A DNA stretch of 64,000 bases, taken from Isoperla grammatica (Eukaryota > Arthropoda > Insecta > Plecoptera > Perlodidae). Below, piece by piece: positions 21,850 to 32,983 of the stretch. The notes beneath the pieces are model-generated. The model was not told the DNA's origin. It worked only from the letters and a program-made list of their open reading frames with translations, and did no database searches. Both the position numbers and the translations under genes were made by a program. How positions within the stretch are numbered: position 1 is the stretch's first letter; each line of letters begins with the position of its first letter. The stretch is from positions 10,432,525-10,496,524 of the forward strand of contig OX246747.1 of the NCBI GenBank assembly GCA_945910005.1. The letters run 5' to 3'.

Positions 21850-22140
21850 CGGGGGGTGGGGTAAGATGGTTTTGTCACTGAATCCAGTTTACTCTGGTTC
21901 TGGTAGTAACACTGGTGACTACCATGGCGAAATGAATAGCGATAACTTTGAACAATGGCTGGAAAATATGTAACGTTATCTCTTCGAACCTAGTCTCATT
22001 GTCATGGACAATGCACCCTCCACAGCGTCCAAGAAAACAAACAACCAACTTCTGCATTGGAAAAAGGATGAAATCATCAACTGGCTCCATTTATTTATTC
22101 ATTTATACACATTCGTGCATCCAGCTTCTCAAGCTTTTCG
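21850..22140 (+). pseudogene. IS630/Tc1-like transposase fragment
   Basis: The translation contains NTGDYHGEMNSDNFEQWLEN and, after a TAA, LIVMDNAPSTAS with the second catalytic Asp, then KKDEIINWL. This is the same superfamily as the 12430 pseudogene. Both ends are missing. Confidence 0.6.
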
Positions 22141-22260
22141 AAGGGCCGGCCAAAATAAGAAGTTATTATTAAAACTTGGCTGTCGGGTCTCGCCGCGTCC
22201 ATCGATAAAAAGTCTTGACGTTTCGGGCCGATCGTTCGCCAGACAAGAAAGATTTTAAAA

Positions 22261-22956
22261 ATCAAAGTTATTGCTAACTACCTCTACCTTCTTGTATGGG
22301 AATATGTATAGTGTGAATTGTATATTGTATATTGTGACTTCTGTTATTAAAGAAATAAATAATTGTTATGCTTATGACTTAATTTGATTGTAAAACATGT
22401 ATGTAATCTCTTTATTTCAGCAGGTCAGCAGTAACAAGTGTAGTAGCCTGCATAAACCTGTTTGATAGAGAGCTAAGAAAATAAGTTTGTCTACCAGAAA
22501 TTGGCAAAACAATTTTTGTAATACCATCTATCTCAGGCAATAGTTATGGCTTAAAGTGAAAATAAAACCTAAGATTTATTGATTTTTTTGCAGTAAAACG
22601 ATGCAAGGTTTAGACACTATATTCATAATTCTGCATTGTGATATATTAAATGAAGATTGCAAAGTTATGTGAGGTTTAAGTCAAGAGAAGCTTCATAATA
22701 AGTTTTAAAAACATGTTCATAATGCAGTTCGCCTAGTAGTATCATCAACCTTTTTTCATTACTTGTAATTATATATTTATTGTGTATGTTGTGTGAAAAA
22801 CTTATTACTAGTAGGTTAGAACAAAGATTGACTGAAATTCATTCAAGCTCTTAATGCTTCCACCTGGACCCGAATTCATAGTGATCCCTTGCTAAATAGC
22901 GTCGGTATAGCGTGGTTGTTGGACAGAACCAAGGAAGGTGAACAGCTTTCATCTCG
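22261..22956. other. AT-rich non-coding
   Basis: No coding signal, RNA gene or repeat recognised. Confidence 0.5.
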
Positions 22957-22957
22957 T

Positions 22958-23270
22958 GATTGATTGATATTTGGGCTTAACGTCTTATATTTTTGCAACT
23001 AGGCTAATCAAGACGATGAGTGGGTGATAATGAAGATAAAATTGGGGACTGTTTGGAGAAAAGGGGCAAGTAGGAGGGCAAGGAGGATAGGGGAAGAGGG
23101 AGGAAAAGGGAGTGGGGATGATGTACACTGCATTTCGTCTGACTTCTCCTCCTCGACCTGTCCGGCTAGGGTGGCCCTACCAGAAGCATACGCTTCCGCC
23201 GGCATAGCTCCAGGAATCATCGAAGCACTCAAACCTGCCCACTACGATAAGGTAGCAGTTCCTGGGCAGG
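22958..23270 (-). mobile_element. SINE copy, body I, 5' module a (covarying variant)
   Basis: Full copy from CCTGCCC (23270) to tail. It is the most informative copy for RNA structure: the P3 strands read CTAC/GTAG and the P2 strands GGAA/TTCC, both paired changes relative to other copies. It abuts the mariner fragment at 23275. Confidence 0.88.
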
Positions 23271-23274
23271 ATTC

Positions 23275-23600
23275 TTCAATTCAGGGAAGACATGGTAATC
23301 ACTTGGGGCTATGTCCTGGCTGTAGGGCGGATGTTTGACAATATCCTATCCAAATTTGTTGAGAAGATCGGTTGTTACACGGGCGGTGTGCGGACGAGCG
23401 TTGTCGTGATGGAAACGCACTCCCCTTGTGAGCATGCCTCTCCTCTTGTTTTGAATTGCGCGGCGCAGGTTCTTTAGCGTCGTACAGTAACGCTCAGCAT
23501 TAATTATTGTACCAGCAGGCATGAACTCGCACAACAATAACCCCTTCCTGTCCCAAAACACACTCGCCATCACTTTGCTGGCAGACAGTAGACTAGACTA
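23275..23600 (-). pseudogene. mariner transposase C-terminal fragment
   Basis: On the minus strand the reading SKVMASVFWDRKGLLLCEF, then GVRFHHDNARPHTA with a catalytic Asp, then HPPYSQDIAPSDYHVF with the third catalytic Asp, is unmistakable mariner (DD34D) sequence. A stop replaces the Trp expected after NKFG. The N-terminal half is absent and the C-terminus ends against the SINE at 23270. Confidence 0.85.
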
Positions 23601-24427
23601 GTTTTAATAATTTTTCAGCTTTGGGGCCCCTCGTGTTAAAATCTGCCAACAAAGTGATCCTAATAGATTTTTAAACGCTGAATCCGAATAACATTGTTGG
23701 CAATCGCCATTTTCACTTTTATACCCTTAAATCGTATTAAGGGTTGGTTTTTGCCGTCAAGAAGAAAAAAAATCACAGAAACCACTATTTTAACAATAAA
23801 AACCAAATCAAATTATTATTATACTCAGCGAAGATTAACTAATGCAATTGATGATTTTAAAAAATGGATAAAGTTAATATCGGGGTGTAAAACGAGGATG
23901 CAACAAGCAAAAAAGTGCATATTATTTATGCAACTACTAGACTTTGAGCCAGAGGGTAGAAATGGCTCATGAATAAACGTGTCATACACCGTTGGATAAC
24001 CTATACTCGCGAAAATATTGTATAATATGGAACGTTTTCAATATCGGAAGGGAAAATGGCGTCGCGACGCCTCAAATTCAGGTGTCTGAATTTCATGTGT
24101 GCACATCTGTCTATATAAATGCCTCTAACTTAGTATTTATTCTAGATATAGAGCCATGAAATTAACTATTAGTAACTAGTAATGTTTAGTTTGTTTATAA
24201 AAAAATAAAAAATGCAAACACAATTTGGTAATAGTCCGTTACAGGATAAAATAGACCACGGTAGCAAGAATTGTAACAATCGTACTTGTTTGGTTAAACC
24301 TGAGAGCCAAACTTACAAATTTCGTTATAAATTCAATACACCATTAAGTTAGTCATACTTTCAGATAAATAAATATGATATTAAATTAAATATGTACCTA
24401 GCACAAATGAACATTTATTTATTTCAG
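23601..24427. other. AT-rich; possible intron before 24428 exon
   Basis: An open frame near 23694-23969 has no recognised motif. The end (TTATTTATTTCAG) is a good splice acceptor for the next exon. Confidence 0.4.
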
Positions 24428-24605
24428 AACCTGGAAAAAAAATAAACAGAGCCTCGTAGAATCGGTTTTAAAAACGATGGGGGAAGAGCCTCCTCCCATG
24501 GACGAGCTCAACCACTATTGCCACAGTCTGGCAATAGACATGAGAGCCCTCATCCGAAGGGACCAAGCGTACATGGAAGTACAGCATACAAAAGCTTTTG
24601 TTTGA
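24428..24605 (+). CDS. Harbinger partner (MADF/SANT-type) C-terminal exon
   Basis: After the acceptor at 24427 the frame encodes KKNKQSLVESVLKTM, MGEEPPPMDELNHYCHSLAI and DMRALIRRDQAYMEV, ending at TGA 24603-24605. The pattern of an acidic/proline spacer followed by a helix of alternating His/Met/Arg is the usual end of the DNA-binding partner protein of PIF/Harbinger elements. AATAAA lies 15 bases downstream (24620). The gene converges on the transposase below (stop codons 91 bp apart), the arrangement of a two-gene Harbinger. The N-terminal exons were not found. Confidence 0.55.
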
Positions 24606-24619
24606 GTTACAATACAAGG

Positions 24620-24656
24620 AATAAAAAACCATGGCATCTGTGATCTTTGTTTTATT
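24620..24656. terminator. back-to-back polyadenylation signals
   Basis: AATAAA at 24620-24625 serves the plus-strand exon, and TTTATT at 24651-24656 (AATAAA on minus) serves the transposase. Both lie in the short gap between convergent stop codons. Confidence 0.5.
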
Positions 24657-24696
24657 AACAACACAATACAGTAAGTCAATGAGAGACCAAACCTAA

Positions 24697-26332
24697 TTAA
24701 TGTTCTTCATTTACACCTATTTGGTTCCACTGCCAATCAACAGCACCAATGTCCATGAAATATGTCTTTAATTGATCTCGCATTTCTATAGCAGATCTTG
24801 GTGCATTGTTTCCTCCCACGCGAGTAACACTTGCAAGGCCTGGTGCTTCATTTCTCCAACGCCCTGGAACTATCCTGCCATTTTGATCATCAACATCAAC
24901 AAAGCCGGGGGGGCAATATCTTCGGTTACGACAAGTTGGCTTTAGTTCGTGAGTTTGGACCCAGTTATGGAGACAGACCGCAGCCTGTATGATACCAACA
25001 ATAGTTTCTCTCTTTCCCAATATTGACCTTCTAAAAATTCGCCAACGTGCTGAAAGAATGCCAAAGGCATTTTCGATTACACGCCTGGCACGTGATAGCC
25101 GGTAGTTGAAGATTGCTTTTGGGACTTCTAATCCAGTTTTGTCTCCCGGGTAAGGTTGCATGTTGAACATTGCAATGCTGCAGAGGCAACAAAGCAATGA
25201 GGAACCATTAGGTTTGTTCCGGGCAACACAGCTGGTTCTGGTAAGTTTAACCTTTCATTGCGGAGAGCTTTGCCAAAAGCTGAATTACTAGACACTCCTC
25301 TATCACTTTGTCGCCCAGAAGCTCCAATATCGACGATGGTAAAAACGTAGTTTGAATCACAAACTGCTAGCAAAATGAGGAATGACTCCCTTTGTAATTG
25401 TAGTAGGCTGACCCACTATTTTGTAGAGCCTGGAAAAATGTGCAAAAACAATGGGATTGCTTTATGACGTAATAACTGAAGTGAACAGCAATAAAATAAA
25501 ATTTACTCACAAGTAATTTTACTACAAACAACTAAACAAGAGTTGTATCTTTTACCTGCATTGTCACGTCTTTTCCGTCCATCGCACCTACACAGTTCGG
25601 AAAGTTCCACTGACGAATAAAACCCTCCGAAACCTTCTTCCAGTTTTCCACTGAAGGCATCATGAAAACGTCGTCTCTTAGTAAATTCCAAAGTTCCTTA
25701 CATGTTTCGCGAATTACATTTCAAAACAGTTATATCTCCTACTCAATATGCAAGTGACATTGTTCTTATGCTGTCTCCCGTAGCTAAATACCTGGAATAA
25801 CGTTCAGCAAGTTAGAAAATGCGGCCTAGCTAGGCCTAGGCCTTACAAAGGCGGCACCATGTCAATGTAGAGCATACAAAAGTACCACCGATAGGCCTAG
25901 GCCTACATAACAATAAATTTTACAATAAATTGAAACCTTATAGCTACTTAAAAGTATGCCATACTTAGGTCCAGTTTAAATTAATTTTACTAGGTTAATA
26001 GCAAAGATATGCCAATCTTACCGTAGGGTTAAAGACAGCCTATGGCCTGGAGATAACGCCTCTCTCGTAAGTGATGACTTCATCAACCTTGGTCCCACTT
26101 TTCGTAACAGTTCATCAAACATAACAGGAGTCATTCTCATGTAGTTGAAAAACTTGTCAACGTCAGTTAATCGCATCTCTTGCAACAGATTGTGGTAGTC
26201 TCCTTGACCCCTACGCTGTTCAAAAATAGGGTGCACATGCCAACGTTTTGTGCTGTAGTGTCGAGGTAATACCACTGTTAATAATACCAATTGGAGCATT
26301 TTCCGCCGCCAAATCAATCTTCTTCTATCCAT
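24697..26332 (-). pseudogene. PIF/Harbinger (HARBI1-like) transposase, three exons, decayed
   Basis: Exon 1 (26332-26022) encodes MDRRRLIWRRKM through PGHRLSLTLR and ends in phase 2 at GTAAGA. Exon 2 begins at 25791, and the join gives LTLRYLATGDSIRTMSLAY. It then meets a TGA and a frameshift before RETCKELWNLL and NFPNCVGAMDGKDVTM (first catalytic Asp region), ending at GTAAAA (25555). Exon 3 (from 25429) has NSGSAYYNYKGSHS, FTIVDIGASGRQSDRGV (second Asp), RARRVIENAFGILSARWRIF (third catalytic Glu) and a C-terminus to TAA at 24697. At least three frameshifts and one stop inactivate it. Two introns with sound phases show it was once a normal spliced gene. Confidence 0.8.
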
Positions 26333-26894
26333 TGCAAGTGACGTTCTAGGTTATCGCCCGTAACATAAACAGTTCATAAATTCCGCGGGAAATCCACAGA
26401 TAGCGCATCGGGCAATCTGGAAGTGAGTGGCTGGCGGGGAGAATCCGCGCCACGCCACGCCACGCCTCGCCACGCCGCGCCGCGCCGAGCACATCCTCGA
26501 CTGAAATCGCTGCTTTACTGTTTATGGTAGGCCTAGATGCCCGTCCTCCTATTTATAGTTGTGCTTTGTTTTCAACGTACTAATTAGCATTGTTTTAGTT
26601 ATAATAATATAAAAACGCACAAAATGACAAAAATAACATATAAACGCACAAAATGACAAAAATCACCTCTAACTCTGAAACCTGTACGTGTCATCTGGAT
26701 AGCCTAGCCTAGGTCTTAGGTTATAAGTAGGCCTAGCCTATTCCTGATACCTTCTTCCTCTGCGCTTGTTTGTAGCTATAGATAGGCCTAGGCTTAGTAA
26801 CATAACATAGGTCTAGAACGTTCATTATGTTGTGTAAATACGAACTAGGCCCTAGCACATTAAAAAGTATCTGTATGATACAGCCTAAGCCTAG
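26333..26894. other. transposase upstream region with GCCACGCC iterations
   Basis: A short array of GCCACGCC/GCCGCGCC words (26449-26488), a twofold 32-bp repeat (CGCACAAAATGACAAAAAT near 26613 and 26646) and many TAGGCCTA variants. No gene. Confidence 0.6.
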
Positions 26895-27194
26895 ATTGAT
26901 TAATGGGGCTTAACGTCTCTTATTTGTGCAACAATGGCTAGTCGAGACGATGAGCGGGTGATAATGAAGATGAGAAAGATGATGATGAAGAATAAAGCCA
27001 TATCCGAATCAGATCCATTGTACGTCGCGTGGGTCGTCATACGGGAGTCCAGCAAGGGAAGGCAGGACCAAGTGGGAGGAGAAATATTCAGTGGGACAGT
27101 AGGGGGGGGGGGTAAGGGACAGGGTCTCTTTCCGTCGCCTCTTACGACTAGCAGAGTTACTCTGGGCCTATTCTACCCATGGCCCAGACGGGTC
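26895..27194 (-). mobile_element. full SINE with 12-bp TSD, body II, 5' module b
   Basis: GCCTAAGCCTAG is duplicated at 26883-26894 and 27195-27206. The element start in its own orientation is GACCCGTCTGGGCC, which defines the 5' end of module b. Confidence 0.92.
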
Positions 27195-27268
27195 GCCTAA
27201 GCCTAGGCCTACATTATTACATCTTCTGATGCAAAATACATTTTTAACAATTTGATAATTCCTTTCAG

Positions 27269-27446
27269 TACCAACGTGCCAAACATCTTGGGAAAGACTG
27301 CGGGCCAAGTACAGAGAGAGCGGCGCTCCATGAAAGCTGCGCCAGCCAGTGGCAGTGCCTACACTCCCAAAACAAAAACGGACTTATTTTACGGCCATGA
27401 GCTTTCTAGAGCCATATATTATGAAAAGAACATAAGTAAAATATAA
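27269..27446 (+). pseudogene. MADF-type exon
   Basis: After an acceptor TTTCAG the first frame reads TSWERLRAKYRESGAP, the Trp-x2-Leu-Arg-x2-Tyr core of MADF domains. A frameshift then moves to MKAAPASGSAYTPKTKTDLF and YGHELSRAI, matching the end of the domain. It may be the partner gene of a second Harbinger element; other exons are missing. Confidence 0.5.
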
Positions 27447-27565
27447 GTTCAGTCCAGCAACTCGTTCAAAAAGACAACGTTTACGGTTTACCACACGCGC
27501 CACCATGATCGTAGTAGATTCCCTGATAAATGTCGGTCACATTTAGTACGATAACAGATAACTAG

Positions 27566-29469
27566 ATGGGACTGGATATCGAGTACGTACAAGATAGTAC
27601 GGACTTAGCTCGTGTGGTTTACGTAGGTTATCACTGTTTCAAGTTCGTACCACGCACTCCTGAACCACCTCCAGTGTGGACTAAAATCCCACTGAAGGTG
27701 AAGGAACCGCGAAAGGGCCGTTACTCCTTCCTCATAATCACAAGTGATGCAGGGGTCCCTGCATCAGCTCCGCTCCCCGACAAACCTGTCCCAGGCCGGC
27801 CAGTTACGCCCACCGCTAATCGGTTTCTGGCCCTGGATGTCGACTGCGACAGCATGTGAGACGACGACTCCCTGGATATAGATTCTGGCGCTGAAAGCGA
27901 GATGGAATTATGCCAGCCTCAACCCTCGACCAGCCAAAAAGTGCGTCCAAAACGTCGCCGGACCCACTCGCTTTCCCCCTATTATTATTATTATTATTGG
28001 TAGTGTTTAGGGGCGCTTCGACAACGAAGATCATTCGCACCACCAAGATTATTTTAATGAAGTCCATATGTAAAACAAATCATGTCCATTGAAATCATTG
28101 CCAAGGTCTACATAGATAAAGCAGATGAATCGAGATCAGTTTAACAGTGCCAAGAACAATATCCTGAATCCGACGTGTCTTTTGTCCGCTCTACCGCATA
28201 CAGGCCACCAAAACTCCATGCCCAACGACCGTCTCCTAGCTCCGTAATCCACAAACCGGTAGCTCATCATCCCCCAGCCACTCACTCGGACCAACCAAAC
28301 CCTGGGACTGACAAGCCGCACTCTTCTGATGCAAAACCCTCTCCCATCTTATTGTATAACATAGAGAATTATTCCTCTTTGGTCACCCTATTGGCCAAGG
28401 CCACCAAAGGGGCATACACTATCTCGGCAACAGCGGAAGCCTTCCGCATAAAGCCAAATCTCAGGCAAACCTACGACGAGATATTCAAGAACTACATACC
28501 AATCAACTCCTGTTTCACACTTTCCCGACAGTGGAACAGCGACAGAAACGTCTAGTCATTCGCGGTCTTTCCTCCTCGGTGCCCGTCTAGGACATAAAAA
28601 TTGATCTGACGGAGCAAGGCGTCAATATAGTTGACCTCCGCCAAATCTTACACAATGACGACTCTCCGTCCACTCGTCGACCCATGCCCTTGTTTGTCGC
28701 CACAGTCTCTCTATTTGACACTGGAGTCCCCCTTCACACAGTCACCATCATTTGCCACCACAAAGTCACATTTGAACGTTACCGTGGCCAATCAGGTCCA
28801 CGGCAATGCTTCAATTGCCAGCAATTTGGCCATTCATCGGCCTTCTGCCATCTTCCGCCGGCGTGCTTTAAATGCGCCCAAGCCCACAAGTCAGCTCATT
28901 GCACCAAATCCCCCGACTCACCCGCTACATGCGTCAACTGCAAATTAGACCACCCAGCCTCTTACCGAAAATGCAAGGCGCACCTTGATGCCTGTGATGC
29001 CCGTTCACAGAGCAACCAAAATCAGCCAGGCCGTCCGGTAACTAACCGCCGCCAAAAACAACCACCTCCTCCGCCTGCAGCTTCACAACAGCGTACTAGT
29101 TTCCCCTCAGCCACCTTTAGTGCCAAATTTCCCCCACTAGTTTCGTACGCGCAAGCAGTCCAGGCCTCGACATCACAACAGACACCACCTGACTTCACTG
29201 ATGTACCACACACCAGTGCAACACAGTCTAACCAACCCCGATTCTCTAATGGCCCAATTCCAACCCCACGGCGACCACGTGGCCAGGTACCACCATCACA
29301 ACCGCCGCCTCCACTGCTGCCGCCTCCACATACTCCCCAAGGTCATAACCCGGCCTGGACTATCATCGGCCAAATAGCCGATGCCCTCATCGCCTATTCC
29401 AGCGACCCAATCATTTTAACTCTAGCAACCCTTCTCAAAACTCTTATCTCCGCACCCAACAATGGCTAA
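27566..29469 (+). pseudogene. Jockey/X-element-like ORF1 (gag-like, zinc knuckles)
   Basis: Several frames together give an ORF1 protein. There is an acidic N-terminal linker (DDDSLDIDSGAESEMELC), a conserved block YSSLVTLLAKATKGAYTISA with AEAFRIKPN, then after a frameshift near 28540 RLVIRGLSSSVPV and GVNIVDLRQILH. The last open block (28684-29469) carries the PRE_C2HC-like region and three knuckles (CFNCQQFGHSSAFC, CFKCAQAHKSAHC, CVNCKLDHPASYRKC), followed by a Pro/Gln-rich tail to a stop at 29467. In Jockey-like LINEs this protein binds element RNA. Stops near 27857, 28002 and 28588 show decay. The reverse transcriptase ORF that should follow is absent. Confidence 0.78.
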
Positions 29470-30240
29470 GCTAATGGCTAAGGACGTAAAGCTTGGTTTG
29501 CTAAGAGACATAAGGGACACATTACTTCACATACGTGATGCAGCTGATGCGCCAGCTGTGGCAGGGGAGAGGACAGCTTCAGCTGTTGAAACGCTTGCGA
29601 ACGCTAAAGAACATAAGTATAAGAATATCTAGTCAAGTAGTAGAATGTAGTACACCTAATAGTAATTTATTATTTTTTTTTATGTACAAATAACAGTGTA
29701 GTTTATTGCTTGATTTGTTAGTAGCTCTAATGATGAGGAATGCATGTTTTGCTTGTGATGGGACAGGGAACACTAAACATTGAAGCAATTAACTATTTGA
29801 AGCAATTAACTACGACTTACGTCTACGGCTCACTATCATCTCATTAACTTGATCATTAACATCCAATTATTAATTACTGTTCCTATGAGACTGCTCATAT
29901 GATTTCTGACTGTTCCTTTATGATGATTGTGATGACTGATGACAGTTAGACTGAACAAACAAAAACTCGCTATGACTTAGGCTTGTTATTTCATAAACGT
30001 CCAATTATTAATTACTATTTCTACTCAATGATTGTAATGACTTACCAATATAGACTGAGGGTGAGTTCCAACTTGATTTTTTGCCTGCTAACCACTAATC
30101 ACTAACCACTACCTGCTACACATTAAACGCTAACAGCTTTGGGCACGCCACCTAGTATGCTTATACAAGGTTTATTGTTATTAATCATGTAAAGTGAATA
30201 AATACGATAATAATACTTCCACTCACTGGTTGGGTATTTT
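29470..30240. other. non-coding; short frame 29465-29629
   Basis: A short open frame (MAKDVKLGLLRDIRDTLLHI) follows the ORF1 stop and is not recognised. The rest is AT-rich with repeated AATTAACTAC/CCAATTATTAATTACT words at 29780-30020. Confidence 0.4.
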
Positions 30241-30685
30241 CCTAACCTAACCATCCCTAATAACGGCCATCATGTGCTGTACACTGATCGCTTTTTCACC
30301 AGTTTGAAATCAGTTGGATGTTGTCATTCATCAGACAGGAACTGTCATGAAGAATCGGGTAAGACCAGTAATTTCTAAACTAAGGGATGATACATAAATG
30401 AAAAGAGGGGAATGGGATGAACTTGCTGGCGAGGAAGAGTGTTTACTCAAATGGAAAGACAATAAACCAGTAATATTACTTTCAACCTGTGTTGGAAGCG
30501 AACCACAGAGTAAGTGCATACCCTAGTCAAAAGAATAAAAGTGGAAGTGGACATGCCTGCAGTGGTTAACATGTACAACACATACGTGGGTGGTACTGAT
30601 TTATGCGATCGGTACATCGCGTGTTACCGTTGTTCTATTCGAACAAGAAAATGGACCATCAGGATTTATAAAACAAAAGTAAATG
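30241..30685 (+). pseudogene. piggyBac transposase fragment, 5' portion
   Basis: Frames here read HHVLYTDRFFTSLK, RVRPVISKLRDDT, WDELAGEEECLLKWKDNKPV, ILLSTCVGSEPQ and, after GTAAG-like junction sequence, MPAVVNMYNTYVGGTDLCDR and RTRKWTIRIY. These are the third-Asp region and flanks of piggyBac transposase (YTDRFFTS, YN.Y.GG.D..D). Stops and frameshifts break it. The 3' part lies at 31858 after an inserted Gypsy block, with about 110 bp present in both pieces. Confidence 0.75.
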
Positions 30686-31132
30686 AACGAAACTAGACGT
30701 TTCAACAAGCAAATCGTATTTGAAAGAGGTGCTGAATTCGTATCGGGATTTACGCTGCCATTCCGGGTTAATTTTGGTGGTATCGGGCATAAAAAGATAC
30801 ATTACCGCTCTCGCCCGCTATCGACCCATAGCGGCCCGAGTCAATATCGGGAGTTTCAAAAAGAGTTACAGAATAGTGGTCCAGATGTTTTGGACGGTGT
30901 GCTCTTCGTTCTCCGGTCCGTGAAACATAACTCGAGTGGTTACTCACCATTTTACATGCTATACCAGCGGGAACCTGTGCTACCAGTGGACCTTTTGGGC
31001 CATCATTTGGAAGAGGACCATAGTCAGACGTACGAACAACCAGAGGGTACTGAGAGTATGAAAGAAGAGGCAGCCTTCGACATGAATGAGTTCCAAAATA
31101 TATTGAAAAATATACTGGCAGTCAGAGAATCC

Positions 31133-31507
31133 GAGATTAACAGAGCAATGGCCAACATCGTGATGATTGATTGATTGATTAATGGGGCTTAACGTCTTAT
31201 ATTTATCGCAACAGCACAAACAGAGCAATGGCCAACATCACAACAGCACAAACAGAGCAATGGCCAACATCGCAACAGCACAAACAGAGCAATGGCCAAC
31301 ATCACAACAGCACAAACAGAGCAATGGCCAACATCGCAACAGCACAAACAGAGCAATGGCCAACATCGCAACAGCACAAACAGAGCAATGGCCAACATCG
31401 CAACAGCACAAACAGAGCAATGGCCAACATCGCAACAGCACAAACAGAGCAATGGCCAACATCGCAACAGCACAAACAGAGCAATGGCCAACATCGCAAC
31501 AGCACAA
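31133..31507 (+). repeat. 32-bp minisatellite inside integrase frame, 10 units
   Basis: CAGAGCAATGGCCAACATC recurs at 31141 and then at 31221, 31253 and every 32 bases to 31477. The unit equals the integrase codons for N-R-A-M-A-N-I-A-T-A-Q. Since 32 is not a multiple of three, successive units change frame, and all frames happen to be open. Confidence 0.95.
31161..31204 (-). mobile_element. 44-bp SINE tail fragment in the first minisatellite unit
   Basis: A (GATT)n tail plus GGGGCTTAACGTCTTATATT interrupts the first unit. ATCG on both sides (31157-31160, 31205-31208) may be a short duplication. It is an extremely 5'-truncated SINE. Confidence 0.65.
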
Positions 31508-31781
31508 AATGGTCAAAAGTTAGTGTACGACCGCCGTCATATGCAGAACAAGTATATGTTTGATGTCGGCAGTAAGGTCTTAGCCAAAATCCTAAAACGA
31601 AGCAACCGGAAGGGTGGATGGTCGCTTCTTCCTTGGTTGGGACCTTCCACAATAGAGTCAATCTTCAAAAACTATTGCGTGCTAAAAAATGAAGGATTTT
31701 TGTTGTTAGTTCGGGTTTAAAAGACACACAACGACGTGGTTATTACGGCCCAAAAGAATATTAGCTTTAAGATGATGATAA

Positions 31782-31857
31782 TGATATTTGGGCTTAACGT
31801 CTCATATTTTTGCAACGAGGCTAATCGAGACAATGAGTGGGTGATATATGAAGATGA
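31782..31857 (-). mobile_element. truncated SINE copy
   Basis: Tail and first part of body I up to GATGAA, joined directly to piggyBac sequence. Confidence 0.65.
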
Positions 31858-32345
31858 AAGCAGTGGTTAACATGTGGGTGGTACTGATTAATGCTATCGG
31901 TACATCGCGTGTTACCGTTGTTCTATTCGAACAAGAAAATGGGCTATCAGGGTTTATAATCACTTTGTTCACGTGGTGATTGTTAACTGTTGGCTCAAGT
32001 ATCGTTAAGTCCAATGTGCCAGCCAAAGGTAGATTGCCATTGCTCAAGTTCCGAATGCACGTAGGCCAGGCAATGGTTCAGTATGCTGGAGCTGTCATTG
32101 CTCCGACACCGGTACTTAGATGTCGGCCCCCCATCATTCCAAATACCGATCCCGACAGTGAAGAAGATCTAGACGAGACGACTGCCCCAAAGTATCGCGT
32201 GTTGTGCCACAGCCCTTGATAGAGGGACAGTACGATGGTATTGGGCATTTGCCCCAGTACATGGACGACTAGTACGCATCCAAATGCCGGTTTCCCGGGT
32301 GCAGGTCAAGGTCACGGATCATCTGTACAAACGTGTGTAAAAATG
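31858..32345 (+). pseudogene. piggyBac transposase C-terminal part
   Basis: It begins with a second copy of the VGGTD..IACYRCSIRTRKW segment, continues as HVVIVNCW, then VPAKGRLPLLKFRMHVGQAM and IPNTDPDSEEDLDE. It ends with a cysteine-rich stretch (KCRFPGCRSRSRIICTNVC), matching the C-terminal zinc-binding tail of piggyBac. Several frame changes and a TAG (at about 32271) occur. Confidence 0.68.
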
Positions 32346-32425
32346 TGTGTAAAACTGTTGAATACTTAATTGTACCTTGCACATTAAAGTAAATGCTATT
32401 ACCCAGAGTACACATATGTGCACCA

Positions 32426-32680
32426 TTGATTTTGGGCAACCCTAATGACCATAACATTCTTCTTAGTAAACTCGTTTCCATCGGCATCACCGGTCCTGCA
32501 CACAATTGGTTAACGTCATTTCTCACTAACCGCACTCAAGTAGTAAAAATAGTTTCACCAAAATCTAACATACCATCATTGTCTGATCCACTACCAGTAA
32601 CTAGTGGTGTCCCTCAAGGATCTACACTTGGCCCTCTATTCTTTCTTCTATATATCAATGACCTCCCCAAACTTCTATTT
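32426..32680 (+). pseudogene. non-LTR reverse transcriptase fragment
   Basis: The frame encodes [35 protein letters not shown] and [24 protein letters not shown], the classical motif before the YxDD box of Jockey/CR1-like LINEs. The catalytic YxDD is missing because a SINE starts at 32681. Confidence 0.85.
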
Positions 32681-32983
32681 GATTATTTGGGCTTAACGTC
32701 TCATATTTTTGCAACGAGGCTAATCGAGACAATGAGTGGGTGACATATGAAGATGAAATAGGGGGCTGTTTGGAGGAAAGGGGACAATAGGAGGGCGGGT
32801 TCGAAAGGGGAAAGGGGAGGAAAGGGGATTGGGGTGTGGACTGCATTTTGTCTTGACTTCTCCTCCTCGACCAGTCCGGCTAGGGTGGCCCTAGCAGAAG
32901 CATACGCTTCCGCCGGCATAGCTCTTGGGATCAACAAAGCACGCAAACCTGCCCACCACGATAAGGTAGCAGTCCGTGGGCAG
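32681..32983 (-). mobile_element. SINE copy, body I, 5' module a
   Basis: Full copy with CCTGCCC start (CCTGCCCACGG here) at 32983, inserted in a reverse transcriptase gene and abutted by a second SINE. Confidence 0.85.

Larger units (their letters stand above)
30705..31717 (+). pseudogene. Ty3/Gypsy integrase fragment with internal minisatellite
   Basis: The upstream part encodes ERGAEFVSGFTL (core strand), then VLFVLRSVKHNSSGYSPFYM and LYQREPVLPVDLL, the end of a Gypsy integrase core. Downstream of the minisatellite the chain resumes as NGQKLVYDRRHMQNK, DVGSKVLAKIL and RKGGWSLLPWLGPSTI, the GPY/F-type C-terminal region. Without the array the protein would run straight from INRAMANI to ATAQNGQK, normal for the family. 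The N-terminal zinc finger, reverse transcriptase and protease are absent. It sits inside the piggyBac gene. Confidence 0.78.

Noticed and set aside
31189..31661. Cysteine-rich minus-strand frames (repeats of MLAIALFVLLRCW)
   Set aside because: Antisense of the 32-bp minisatellite inside the integrase gene.
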